Assembly: GCA_002692965.1 (NCBI GenBank)
Contig: NZNC01000013.1
Coordinates: 1-64,000 of the forward strand
Length of the DNA: 64,000 bases
Direction: 5' to 3'
DNA from: Haliea sp.
GTDB taxonomy: Bacteria; Pseudomonadota; Gammaproteobacteria; Pseudomonadales; Halieaceae
The notes beneath the pieces were generated by a model that made no database searches, was not told the DNA's origin, and worked only from the letters and a program-made list of their open reading frames with translations. A program made the position numbers and the translations under genes. Shown here in pieces: positions 8,909 to 17,497 of this stretch; position 1 is the first letter of the stretch; the number at the start of each line of letters is the position of its first letter.

Positions 8909-10976
8909 AGATCTAGATCTCCCATTATCGATTAACACGTCGTCCGTAGATCCAAATCAGATATTTTTTGATCCTGTCTTAAAAGCGGCAATTAGCTATG
9001 ACGTGGGTGTGGGCTATTTTACGTCCGGCTGGATCGCGGACACCGCTCATGGTATTTCTCGTTTTGCTCAATCGCGAGGTAAGGCCCGTTGGATTGTCGG
9101 CCACGAATTACAGGAGAGGGATTTAGAATGTATTCTTAATTCTAAAACGCTTGCCGATAAGACATTTCAAGCAAAGCGTATTTTTAATGAGGATGTTGAT
9201 GAAGTATTCTCTGCCCTAAAAGAAGATTCCCGTCTTGTTCTTGCCTGGCTTATTAGAGATGGTATTGTTGAGCTGAGAATTGCAGTGCCTACGAATAAAC
9301 TCACCGGTATCTATCATGCTAAGAACGGTGTCTTCTCGGATGTCGCGGGAAACGAGATCGCCTTTAGTGGTTCTTATAACCTCACCGCACGAGCCGCGTC
9401 TAATTGGGAAACAATTGATATTTACCGATCGTGGTCCAGTGAAGAAGGTCGCGCTCGGTGTGAAGATAAAAAACAAGAATTTGAGAGAATCTGGCGAGGC
9501 AGAGATCCCAATCTCTTAATTTTTGAGCCTTCACCAAAAGCCTTAGAAAAAATCACAGCATATGCTGTCAATGGAAGGCGGCCCTACAGTCTAACCGCCC
9601 AACGACCCTCCGTACCGAGTGTGATCCAAAATGAGGTCGGGAAAATTCGTGGATACCAAGAGGAAGCTATAGGAAACTGGTTCTCCCAGAATGGCAGGGG
9701 GTTGTTCTGTATGGCCACTGGTGCGGGCAAAACGATTACAGCACTTACCGCGACGACTAGATTGTTGGAATACATCAGCGATAAAAATTCCAGTATTGTT
9801 ATAGTCATAACGGTTCCCTATGTGCATTTGGGAGAGCAGTGGGTTAGCGAAGCGGGGTTCTTTGGGTACAACACTATTAAGTGTTACGGCGGAAAAAAAA
9901 ATTGGCTAAGCGAGTTGCAGTCTGCTTATAACCAGCTTCTATCTGGAGAAAGCAACCATATGATGGCCATAGCGGTTACTAATACATTTAGTGATCGAGA
10001 GTTTCAGTCATTCCTTAAGCGTGTCAGGACTAATCTGCTTTTGGTGTCTGACGAAGTACACAATATGGGTGCCGAGAATATGGTTTACAGGCTCCCGCAG
10101 AATGCTCAGTTCAGAATTGGATTGTCCGCAACGCCCATACGTCATAACGATCCGTTTGGTACCAAAGCTATCTTTGATTACTTCGGGGATCCTGTGGTCA
10201 ATTTTGATATAAAGGATGCTATCGATGCCGGATTCCTATGTAACTACAGGTATTATCCCATCATCTGCGAGTTGGATACAGACGAGCTAGAAGAATACGT
10301 GCATTTAAGTAAGAATATTGCTCGACTAATGGCTATAGAAGATAAGAATGATTACTCAAAAAGATTAAAACTTCTGCTTATCAGACGCGCGAAACTTACA
10401 GGAAGCAGCAAGGACAAGAAGAGAAAGTTGAAGGAGCTTCTCAGAGAAAATAAAGATAGAAAACATACCCTGATTTATTCAAGCGACGCTATTAACGCGG
10501 GTGAAAGAGACATAGATCGTATTGTCGAGATTGCGGGAAGAGATTGCCAGTGGAGGGTCGCGAAATTTACGGCAGAAGAAAGTAAAGAGAAGCGCGGAGA
10601 AATTCTGGATGATTTTAAGGCTGCAAATATCGAAGCAATTGTTGCTATTAGGTGTCTTGATGAAGGAATTGATATCCCTCAAACGAAGACTGCATATATA
10701 TTAGCCTCCTCTACCAACCCGCGTCAGTTTATACAACGGCGAGGGAGGGTGCTACGTCAACATAAGGGTAAAGGAATTGCTACGATTTATGATTTTATCG
10801 CAGTCCCTCCATTGCAAAACCTGGGAGAGGACCACGAAACTTTCAAGATAGAAAAGCGTATGGTTGAGCGCGAGCTTGAACGAATAAATGAGTTTGCCGA
10901 AACTTCAGAAAACTACTCGGATACACTCTTGGCATTAAGAGAAATTAGAAAGAAACTGAAACTATTAGGCAATTGA
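8901..10976 (+). CDS. PLD-like nuclease/SF2 helicase, Dnd-system restriction enzyme type
   Basis: The N-terminus has a phospholipase-D-like nuclease half-site, HAKNGVFSD followed by NEIAFSGSYNLTA (His about 139, Lys about 141). It is joined to a superfamily-2 helicase: Walker A ATGAGKT near 273, a DEVH box near 383, SATPIR near 408 and motif VI RRGRVLRQ near 612. This layout matches DEAD/DEAH enzymes known beside dnd genes as putative phosphorothioation-system restriction enzymes. I chose the ATG at 8901; a GTG at 8886 is in frame. It would cut or process DNA in an ATP-dependent way, presumably unmodified DNA. The family link is recalled, and the target is inferred. Confidence 0.85.
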   Translation: MFKDLDLPLSINTSSVDPNQIFFDPVLKAAISYDVGVGYFTSGWIADTAHGISRFAQSRGKARWIVGHELQERDLECILNSKTLADKTFQAKRIFNEDVDEVFSALKEDSRLVLAWLIRDGIVELRIAVPTNKLTGIYHAKNGVFSDVAGNEIAFSGSYNLTARAASNWETIDIYRSWSSEEGRARCEDKKQEFERIWRGRDPNLLIFEPSPKALEKITAYAVNGRRPYSLTAQRPSVPSVIQNEVGKIRGYQEEAIGNWFSQNGRGLFCMATGAGKTITALTATTRLLEYISDKNSSIVIVITVPYVHLGEQWVSEAGFFGYNTIKCYGGKKNWLSELQSAYNQLLSGESNHMMAIAVTNTFSDREFQSFLKRVRTNLLLVSDEVHNMGAENMVYRLPQNAQFRIGLSATPIRHNDPFGTKAIFDYFGDPVVNFDIKDAIDAGFLCNYRYYPIICELDTDELEEYVHLSKNIARLMAIEDKNDYSKRLKLLLIRRAKLTGSSKDKKRKLKELLRENKDRKHTLIYSSDAINAGERDIDRIVEIAGRDCQWRVAKFTAEESKEKRGEILDDFKAANIEAIVAIRCLDEGIDIPQTKTAYILASSTNPRQFIQRRGRVLRQHKGKGIATIYDFIAVPPLQNLGEDHETFKIEKRMVERELERINEFAETSENYSDTLLALREIRKKLKLLGN

Positions 10977-10977
10977 T

Positions 10978-11151
10978 ATGAAAACCCCATCTGATGTAAT
11001 TAAAGCTGCTTCACCTGAAGCTCGGTCAGTAATCGAGGAGGTTCTTAAAATACACCGGGAGGGGAAGTACTATCGTGACCTTCCAAAGGATCTAGAGAAC
11101 GACTACTGCGATCGAATCATAAAGGTAATTAAGGATAAAGTTAAGGCATGA
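10978..11151 (+). CDS. Small protein, 57 aa, inside the Dnd-linked operon
   Basis: An ATG one base after the helicase stop opens a 57-codon frame starting MKTPSDVIKAASPEARSVIE and ending VIKDKVKA. Its TGA overlaps the next ATG as ATGA. The product is charged, helical in character and lacks Cys and membrane segments. The exact fit between two genes with translational coupling makes it a likely real gene. It could be an adaptor or inhibitor for one of its neighbours, but no family is recognised. Confidence 0.7.
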   Translation: MKTPSDVIKAASPEARSVIEEVLKIHREGKYYRDLPKDLENDYCDRIIKVIKDKVKA

Positions 11152-13157
11152 AAATTAAGAAGCTGACTATTAGAAATTTCCGACAGTTCTATGGGGAAGT
11201 TTCGATCAACTTTGCCACCGACGATAACGCTAGTGTCACGGTAATTCATGGTGAAAATGGTTCTGGAAAAACCTCCTTGTTGAATGCGTTCAAATGGGTA
11301 CTTTACGGAACCACTGACTTTGATACTAGTAATGAAAATATTCTCAGCGAGAAGGCTATCGCAGTAGCAGATCAGGACAGCACAATTCTAATGTCGATAA
11401 CATTAGAGTTTGATGATGATGGCGCGGCCTATACTGCCCACAGAGAACAAAAGTTTTCTAAAGGTAAGGGACTACATGCTGAATCTTTGGGTCAGTCCGT
11501 TCCTGCCTTGAGCTGGATTGATTCAGCTGGACTCTCGCATCGCTCCTCCAATCCAGGTAGCCAGCTGAACCAAATATTACCGGAGAATATGCATAGCTAT
11601 TTTTTCTTTAATGGCGAGAGAATAGAAAAGCTTGCCTACAATAGTGCATCCACTCAAGTTAGGGACGCTGTCAAAAACCTAATGGGCCTTAATATACTCG
11701 ATCGAGCTGAAAGGCAGTTAAAAGGTCCCGTGGTTCGGAGTTTTAGTAAAGAGGCAAAGGATAGCTCTTCAGGAAATCTTTCAAATCTTTACGACGCCCA
11801 ATCTTTTTTGACGGATAGAATTCAAGAAAAAGAGGAAGAGATTAAACAATGGCAAGATAATAAGAATGCTTGCGACATTGAAATTGAAGAAATTGATAAG
11901 CGATTGGATTCGATTAAGGTCATCTCTCAAAAACAACAGCTGAGAAAAGAGCTTGAGGTACAGTTAGCGCAGATCAAGCAAGACAAAGCCAACACAATCT
12001 TGTCCCTAAACAAAAATATAACCGAGCGTGGTTTTCTCGCGTTCATTGATGCCCAGCTGCACAATGTGAAAATCTTTCTAGATGAAATGCGCGTACGGGG
12101 CGATATTCCAAGTAAGGTAAAATCGACATTTATCGATGACTTAATTGAACTTGGGAAGTGTATTTGTGGTCGACAGCTGGAGCCGGGAAGTGAGTGTGTA
12201 GCTACACTTGAGTCATATAAGACAACCATAAGAGATAGCGGAGTTGAAGAGCAGTATATGGGGCTTTTCGGGCTCATTTCGCATTTGCAATTAGAGCGTA
12301 AGGCGTTGTTCTCACATATTCATGAGGTGACGTATAAATTAAACGAGCTGGCTGAACGACGGAAAAAACTACTTGGGCGAATTGATGAGCTCGGTGAGGA
12401 AATTAAAGGCGTTGACGATTCTGCTGATTTGGAGAATCGAAGAGAGATGCTAAAGAAAAAGAGTAAAGAATATAACGACAAGTGTGCTGTTGGTCGACAT
12501 CAAAAAGCAGGCTGGGAGCAAGACCTCAGAGAAAAAGATAAAGAAATAGAGAAAGAAATAGCGAAGACCAGTCAGGCGGATTTGAGTCAGCGTAGAAAGC
12601 AGCTTGCCAAAGAAGTTGCGGAGACTATAGGCGAACTACATGAGGCCATGGCTCATCAAGTACGCTCTGACTTGTCAAAAAAGGTCGATGATACCTTTCA
12701 AAAGATTATGAGGAAAGATTATTGGGCGGAAATCGACGATGACTTTACTTTAAAGATTTACAAAAACATCGAGGGACATGGTAAGCAGCCGGTTTTGGAG
12801 AAATCCACTGGCGAGAACCAAATTACGAGTCTTTGCTTCATCAGTAGTATCGTCAATAGCGCTAAAGAAAGGGCCAGTAAACCTAGTGTATTCCAAAAAG
12901 GTGGAATCTATCCGATAGTAATGGATTCCCCGTTTGGTGCACTTGATCCTGAGTATCGCAAGAAGGTGGCGACTTTTATTCCGGCGTTAGCCGATCAAGT
13001 CGTTGTAATGGTTTCAAGGTCTCAGTGGCGCGGAGAGGTGGAGAGCGAACTTTCCAAGCGCCTAGGTAAGCAATACACCCTTAAATACCATAAGCCGGAA
13101 AAAGATAGCGATGAGAAGTTCGAGTACACATACGTGGAGGAAGGATTCAATGGTTGA
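11148..13157 (+). CDS. SMC/RecN-like AAA ATPase, DndD-like paralogue
   Basis: The 669-residue protein has Walker A at residues 35-43 (GENGSGKTS), a long coiled coil, a hook-like CICG motif near 337-340 with a further Cys about ten residues on, a second coiled coil, an ABC signature (STGENQITSL) and Walker B (YPIVMDSPFGALD). This is the rad50/SMC head-coil-hook plan shared by DndD. The true dndD lies on the other strand, so this is a second, divergent ATPase belonging to the plus-strand cassette. It overlaps the 57-aa gene by 4 bp and the next gene by 8 bp. A role as motor or DNA-sensing partner of the PLD helicase is inferred. Confidence 0.85.
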   Translation: MKIKKLTIRNFRQFYGEVSINFATDDNASVTVIHGENGSGKTSLLNAFKWVLYGTTDFDTSNENILSEKAIAVADQDSTILMSITLEFDDDGAAYTAHREQKFSKGKGLHAESLGQSVPALSWIDSAGLSHRSSNPGSQLNQILPENMHSYFFFNGERIEKLAYNSASTQVRDAVKNLMGLNILDRAERQLKGPVVRSFSKEAKDSSSGNLSNLYDAQSFLTDRIQEKEEEIKQWQDNKNACDIEIEEIDKRLDSIKVISQKQQLRKELEVQLAQIKQDKANTILSLNKNITERGFLAFIDAQLHNVKIFLDEMRVRGDIPSKVKSTFIDDLIELGKCICGRQLEPGSECVATLESYKTTIRDSGVEEQYMGLFGLISHLQLERKALFSHIHEVTYKLNELAERRKKLLGRIDELGEEIKGVDDSADLENRREMLKKKSKEYNDKCAVGRHQKAGWEQDLREKDKEIEKEIAKTSQADLSQRRKQLAKEVAETIGELHEAMAHQVRSDLSKKVDDTFQKIMRKDYWAEIDDDFTLKIYKNIEGHGKQPVLEKSTGENQITSLCFISSIVNSAKERASKPSVFQKGGIYPIVMDSPFGALDPEYRKKVATFIPALADQVVVMVSRSQWRGEVESELSKRLGKQYTLKYHKPEKDSDEKFEYTYVEEGFNG

Positions 13158-13587
13158 TCGAGTCAGAAAGCCCGCTAAACATACTGAAACGTTAAGTTTT
13201 CTCAAAGACGAAGCTGGTATATTCGATTCGTATAAAGATGCCATGGTGTTTGCTGCAGCTCTGGGGTTTTCAAGAAAGAAGTCGGTTGAATTCGAAAAGT
13301 CGAGTGAACCAATTCCCCTTTCTGTTTTTCGTGGCGAATATGATGCGGCTTTAATGAATATATTGGCTCTCTCCGAGTACGAGGACTCGGCTTACCTAGA
13401 GTTTGAGGGGGAAAAGTTTGATAAAAAAATTAAACTTTTCGAAGAGTATGCCTGTGGGGGGCTCGATATCATCAGGAGTACTATTGTAGAACCGGGCTTA
13501 GATGCTCAAAGTACAATTGTTAGTATGATATTAGATGAAGAGGCTGAACATAATATCATTGATGACATCACATCGTTGAGCAGATAA
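13150..13587 (+). CDS. Dnd system-associated protein 4-like
   Basis: The 145-residue product starts at the ATG at 13150 inside the end of the ATPase gene. It carries the pattern I associate with Dnd-associated protein 4: FDSYKDAMVFAAALGFSRKK, then EPIPLSVFRGEYD and an acidic C-terminus rich in Asp and Glu. The family is known only by its association with dnd clusters and has no assigned activity. It is the last gene of the plus-strand cassette and converges on dndE, with 43 bp between them. The family assignment is from memory of the motif, not a search. Confidence 0.7.
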   Translation: MVDRVRKPAKHTETLSFLKDEAGIFDSYKDAMVFAAALGFSRKKSVEFEKSSEPIPLSVFRGEYDAALMNILALSEYEDSAYLEFEGEKFDKKIKLFEEYACGGLDIIRSTIVEPGLDAQSTIVSMILDEEAEHNIIDDITSLSR

Positions 13588-13630
13588 GTAGCAGAGGAGA
13601 GACCTAATATTTGTAAGGCCCTCCTCAGGA

Positions 13631-13984
13631 TTAGGCGAAAATATGAGAAAGGTCCGAGAAAGTCTTTAAATGACCCATCTTGTGTAAACCGTTGTCGATT
13701 AGGGATCGCACGACCTCTTGAATATCTGCATGCACTCCCTGCTCTGCACAGAACTGCCGGATGAGTGCTTCGTAGGCTTTTTCCTGATCGCCAAACAAGA
13801 CATCTTTGTTAATTACATGGGTTTGCTCGGGCCTGGTTTGGTTTATTGACGCGGTGCGGACATCCCGGAGAGCGAGACCTATCGCGATTCTGGCTATTAG
13901 ATTAGGGGTAAGGCGAGTTTTAGATTGTATGTACTGTAGCTTATCCCATGTTTTCTTGCTCAGATGGATACGTGTTGGAAACAT
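13631..13984 (-). CDS. dndE: DNA phosphorothioation protein DndE
   Basis: The 117-residue basic N-terminal protein begins MFPTRIHLSKKTWDKLQYIQ and includes TRLTPNLIARIAIGLAL. This matches DndE, the small protein that binds nicked double-stranded DNA in the DndCDE modification complex. It sits last in the dndBCDE operon, 1 bp after dndD, with no separate promoter visible. Confidence 0.9.
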   Translation of the reverse strand: MFPTRIHLSKKTWDKLQYIQSKTRLTPNLIARIAIGLALRDVRTASINQTRPEQTHVINKDVLFGDQEKAYEALIRQFCAEQGVHADIQEVVRSLIDNGLHKMGHLKTFSDLSHIFA

Positions 13985-13985
13985 C

Positions 13986-15977
13986 TCAGCCAGCCTTCTT
14001 CGTTTGCCAAAAATAACCCTCGCGGACGTGTGTCGCGCCTGCCCGTGAGTCGTACTCGAGTTTATATGCCCGCGCGATATCAGGGGCTAAGTCGGAATAG
14101 AAAGATTCATCGACCTCGGTATCGGTAGACAACACGATCATTTGGTGGCTAGCAGTAGGGAAATAGTCTTCAATTAATTTTCTGCGATGCGCTGAATCCA
14201 AGCGGCCTAAAGGCGTATCTACGATCATGGGAAGTTGTCGTCCCGAAGTCTTTGCAAGTGCTTCAAGCATAGCAATCGCAAAGATTTGCTTCTCGCCCGC
14301 CGATAACTCGTCTTTTGCAATGGCGCGTCCATTTTGCGCTAATAAATCGACACGGAAGGTCTTGGGATCAATGTTAATCCGTAATTGGAGGTCATCTTTG
14401 CGTGCGAGCTTTCCAAAGCATTGCGTAAACTGTGATTCTAGATCCCGTATCTTCGACGCCGCTGTCAGGTCTACAAAATCAGTTAGCAAGCCGTTTGCAT
14501 TATTGATATAGCCAAGTACACGTTGATGGTCGCTGTTTTTAGCCGCTTCCTCATACAGTCGATCTAACTTCCTAGCAACGTCGAGGGCCCTATTTGCAGC
14601 TAGCTTACCCTCCTGTCGAAGATTATTTAATTTTGCATCGTGGCTGCCGATTTTTTGCTGCAGCTTCTGCAGATTTTCGAAATCATTTGCAATGAGTGAG
14701 TCGTCAGGGGCGCGAGCCAAGGATGCACCGATATCCTCTATAGATGACTCCACTTTCTCTAGCTCCCCGAAAAACACAGCGACTTGTGCTTTTTGTTTCC
14801 TGGCTTCTGTGAAAGTAGAAAACAAATGACCTGCTTGGGACGGCGTGAAGTCATGGATAGGAGCATCAGATTCTCTGTGTATGGAAGAACTAAGACTTTC
14901 CAATTCTTTCTTAACAGTCAGAAAAGATTTTTCGGGTATTTTTTTTCTAAGATTAGTACTGATTTTGTTTAAGTATTTTTCAAGGATCCTCTGTTCCTGT
15001 CGAACGTTATGAGCGTTGAGGTCGTTCTCAATTTGCGCTTGCGTTCGCAGGCAAAATATATCAGCCAGGGCTAGCGGTGTTGATTCTCCGATCAAAAGGG
15101 AGATGCTAGAGACGAGTTGGTCTCGCTGTTGCTGTAGTCCAGAAAGCGTGGTTTCTAATGTCTTGCGCGAGGTGGAGAAGTGACCACCTCGATCGTCAAT
15201 CGACTTTTGAAGCGTGTTCACTTTCCACTGAATTTCGGACCGTTGAGCCAAAGCTGTAGTGATATCCTGTCGAATAGACTCAACCCTTTTTCGATAATCA
15301 TCGAGGTTAGACTTTTCTGTTTCAATTTCTTCTTGAATAGAGCGTGCAGTGGAGCTTCTAGTCATGTTGCGGTATAGCACGGTTAAGTCGCCTGATAGTC
15401 TTTCTACGACATCAAGACCCAAGAGTTTCTTGATAGAATGTTCAAGCGCAGCACCACCTTTATCATCAGCCAGCTCTGAAATTTTTTCACCATCAAAGAA
15501 AAACAGCTCTGAAACGCCAATGGGTATTAATTCGTTGAGGAAGTTCTGTGCCTGGTCGTAAGACAGTCCCTTGATGGGGTGGTCATCCTCATAGATGATT
15601 AGAGACTCCTTGACCCCGTTCCCTTTACGCCTCCATTCACGCTTAACGTGGAACTGGTTCTCGGTCCCGAGCTTGGCATAAGTAAAGGTTAGCGCTACAG
15701 AGGCCGAATCAGGTGCCTGGCCAGTCTCACGGGATTGGTGGATAGCATCGAGCAAGAACTCGTTGTATCGCCTTTGCGACACTGCCGTGCCCAGTGAGAG
15801 GCGACCATAGAGTGCGAGCCTCACGCCTGTCAATATACTGGTTTTGCCAGCACCGTTCAGGCCACCAAAAAGGATAATGGAACGGCGTTTACCTAGCCGC
15901 TTATCCGGGGTGAAATGGAAGTGATTGATCCCTCTATAGACTCGAAAATCGGTTAGCGTTAGATCTCGAATAAGCAT
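13986..15977 (-). CDS. dndD: DNA phosphorothioation ATPase DndD
   Basis: The 663-residue protein has Walker A at residues 39-46 (GLNGAGKTS), long coiled coils, the ABC signature LSAGEKQ and Walker B PMIVDTPLGRLD. DndD is the SMC-like ATPase of the phosphorothioate modification complex and is thought to alter DNA structure or provide the nick. No Cys-x-x-Cys hook is visible in its central part, unlike the ATPase on the opposite strand. Its ATG overlaps the dndC stop by one base (TGATG), showing translational coupling. Confidence 0.95.
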   Translation of the reverse strand: MLIRDLTLTDFRVYRGINHFHFTPDKRLGKRRSIILFGGLNGAGKTSILTGVRLALYGRLSLGTAVSQRRYNEFLLDAIHQSRETGQAPDSASVALTFTYAKLGTENQFHVKREWRRKGNGVKESLIIYEDDHPIKGLSYDQAQNFLNELIPIGVSELFFFDGEKISELADDKGGAALEHSIKKLLGLDVVERLSGDLTVLYRNMTRSSTARSIQEEIETEKSNLDDYRKRVESIRQDITTALAQRSEIQWKVNTLQKSIDDRGGHFSTSRKTLETTLSGLQQQRDQLVSSISLLIGESTPLALADIFCLRTQAQIENDLNAHNVRQEQRILEKYLNKISTNLRKKIPEKSFLTVKKELESLSSSIHRESDAPIHDFTPSQAGHLFSTFTEARKQKAQVAVFFGELEKVESSIEDIGASLARAPDDSLIANDFENLQKLQQKIGSHDAKLNNLRQEGKLAANRALDVARKLDRLYEEAAKNSDHQRVLGYINNANGLLTDFVDLTAASKIRDLESQFTQCFGKLARKDDLQLRINIDPKTFRVDLLAQNGRAIAKDELSAGEKQIFAIAMLEALAKTSGRQLPMIVDTPLGRLDSAHRRKLIEDYFPTASHQMIVLSTDTEVDESFYSDLAPDIARAYKLEYDSRAGATHVREGYFWQTKKAG

Positions 15978-17497
15978 CAGTTTAAAAACTCTGAAAATTC
16001 ATCTTTCACTTCTTCAACATAGGACTTCCCGCGTTTACGGAAGGATTCATTTCGAATGTTAATTTCCTCGAGATTTTCCCAGTCGCGCTGTAGGATAGAT
16101 TCCAATTTATTGAGGATGCCGCGTCGCTTGCCAAGGCCGGATACTTCGAGTTGCGCCTCAATCATCTTTCGGATTAAGGCTGCCGACACCCGGTATTTTT
16201 CTGACAGTTCATTCAGTGTTTTTGAGTCAACTCGAGTGAATGCGCCGGCGTCATCTTCCACCCACTCGAGGTCTTCTCCGTAAACCTCGCGGTATATACG
16301 GGGTAGTGAATCCTCCCAATCGGGCTCATTGGGGTCGCGTAGCCATTCACGTCGAATCATGTGAAGCTCTGGACGAGTTATTAATTCGATATTTTTACCA
16401 CTTTCGTTGATTTGCCTTTCAATAGTAAGAAGCTCACGTAAAAAACCTTGACGCTTAGATAGCCAGTAGGGGCCAGGAATATGTCGCACGCCGCGAATAC
16501 TGTCATCGCGGATGTCGCCGGAGTTATACGAAACGCGGCCGGTTCGCCGTCGAAAATTTCGGTATTCCTCCGCGTTCTCTGGCTGCCTAGATTGATAAAG
16601 TTTATTTCGAAAATTTAGCAGAGGCTTCATCCAATCTGCTCCGGATTCGATGAGCCCGTGCAATGCTTTATCATCTGTGACCACAGTGCAGGTCCAGCAA
16701 CCAAATCGGCTGTTACCGCAAGACGGTGTACTCGTGTCGATCACGAGCGGACATTCACCTTGGTTTGAGCCTTTATAAAGTTCGAAAAGCTCTTTATTCG
16801 AGCCGCCCCATGGGCAAGGCGCACTCATCAGGTACATCCATACATCATCTGCAGACCAGTTTTCGATAGGCATATAGGTGTAGGCGTTTGGTAATGAGCT
16901 GTGCCGGCTTAGGGCAGAGCCGTCGATTTTGTGTCTGGCAATAATTTGAGCCCGGGATGAACTTTCCTGACTTCTTGAGCCTAAAACGACTAAGGCTTCC
17001 CCGAAGCGTGCGACTTTATCTAGGATGAACTCACTTACTGGGTCAATTTTCATGCGTTCCGTACACCAGCGAAACATCTGGTTTGGGGCAGGGTAGCCAC
17101 GTCCTAGAAGGTTGACCCAAAAGGTTTGATCGGTTTTTGGCACAACGCTATAGGCACTTATCGGTAAGCCGGTGCTTTTGGCGGATCTATTAATCGTATT
17201 GATAATTCGCTTGATCATATCCACCACGACTGGAGTCTCGACCAGTGTGTCGGATGAAACAACGTATACATGCTTCGTTCGTTTTTCTGATGGGAGCTGT
17301 AAAAGCGCTATGTAAACAAGCGATAAAACGCAAGTTGAATCCTTGCCTCCACTGAATCCGATGATCCAGGGCCGATCGTCAGAGCAATAGATATTCTGAA
17401 TTTCGCCAACTAAGTCCACTAGAGGGCAATTTCCGAAAGAAAGATCCTGGATCATGGATGAATGATCCGGAAAAAGGAATTTTTCCTGTGCCGTCAT
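15977..17497 (-). CDS. dndC: DNA phosphorothioation sulfurtransferase DndC
   Basis: The 506-residue protein belongs to the PAPS-reductase/PP-loop ATPase family, with the SGGKDS motif at residues 49-54. A cysteine cluster around residues 258-270 (TPSCGNSRFGCWTC) would hold the Fe-S cluster of DndC. DndC takes sulfur from a cysteine desulfurase (DndA or IscS) and works with DndD and DndE to replace a non-bridging phosphate oxygen. It overlaps dndB by 4 bp and dndD by 1 bp. Confidence 0.95.
   Translation of the reverse strand: MTAQEKFLFPDHSSMIQDLSFGNCPLVDLVGEIQNIYCSDDRPWIIGFSGGKDSTCVLSLVYIALLQLPSEKRTKHVYVVSSDTLVETPVVVDMIKRIINTINRSAKSTGLPISAYSVVPKTDQTFWVNLLGRGYPAPNQMFRWCTERMKIDPVSEFILDKVARFGEALVVLGSRSQESSSRAQIIARHKIDGSALSRHSSLPNAYTYMPIENWSADDVWMYLMSAPCPWGGSNKELFELYKGSNQGECPLVIDTSTPSCGNSRFGCWTCTVVTDDKALHGLIESGADWMKPLLNFRNKLYQSRQPENAEEYRNFRRRTGRVSYNSGDIRDDSIRGVRHIPGPYWLSKRQGFLRELLTIERQINESGKNIELITRPELHMIRREWLRDPNEPDWEDSLPRIYREVYGEDLEWVEDDAGAFTRVDSKTLNELSEKYRVSAALIRKMIEAQLEVSGLGKRRGILNKLESILQRDWENLEEINIRNESFRKRGKSYVEEVKDEFSEFLN

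Noticed and set aside
8901-10976. A type I restriction HsdR subunit
   Set aside because: The nuclease part is PLD-like, not the PD-(D/E)xK type of HsdR, and no hsdM/hsdS genes are near.
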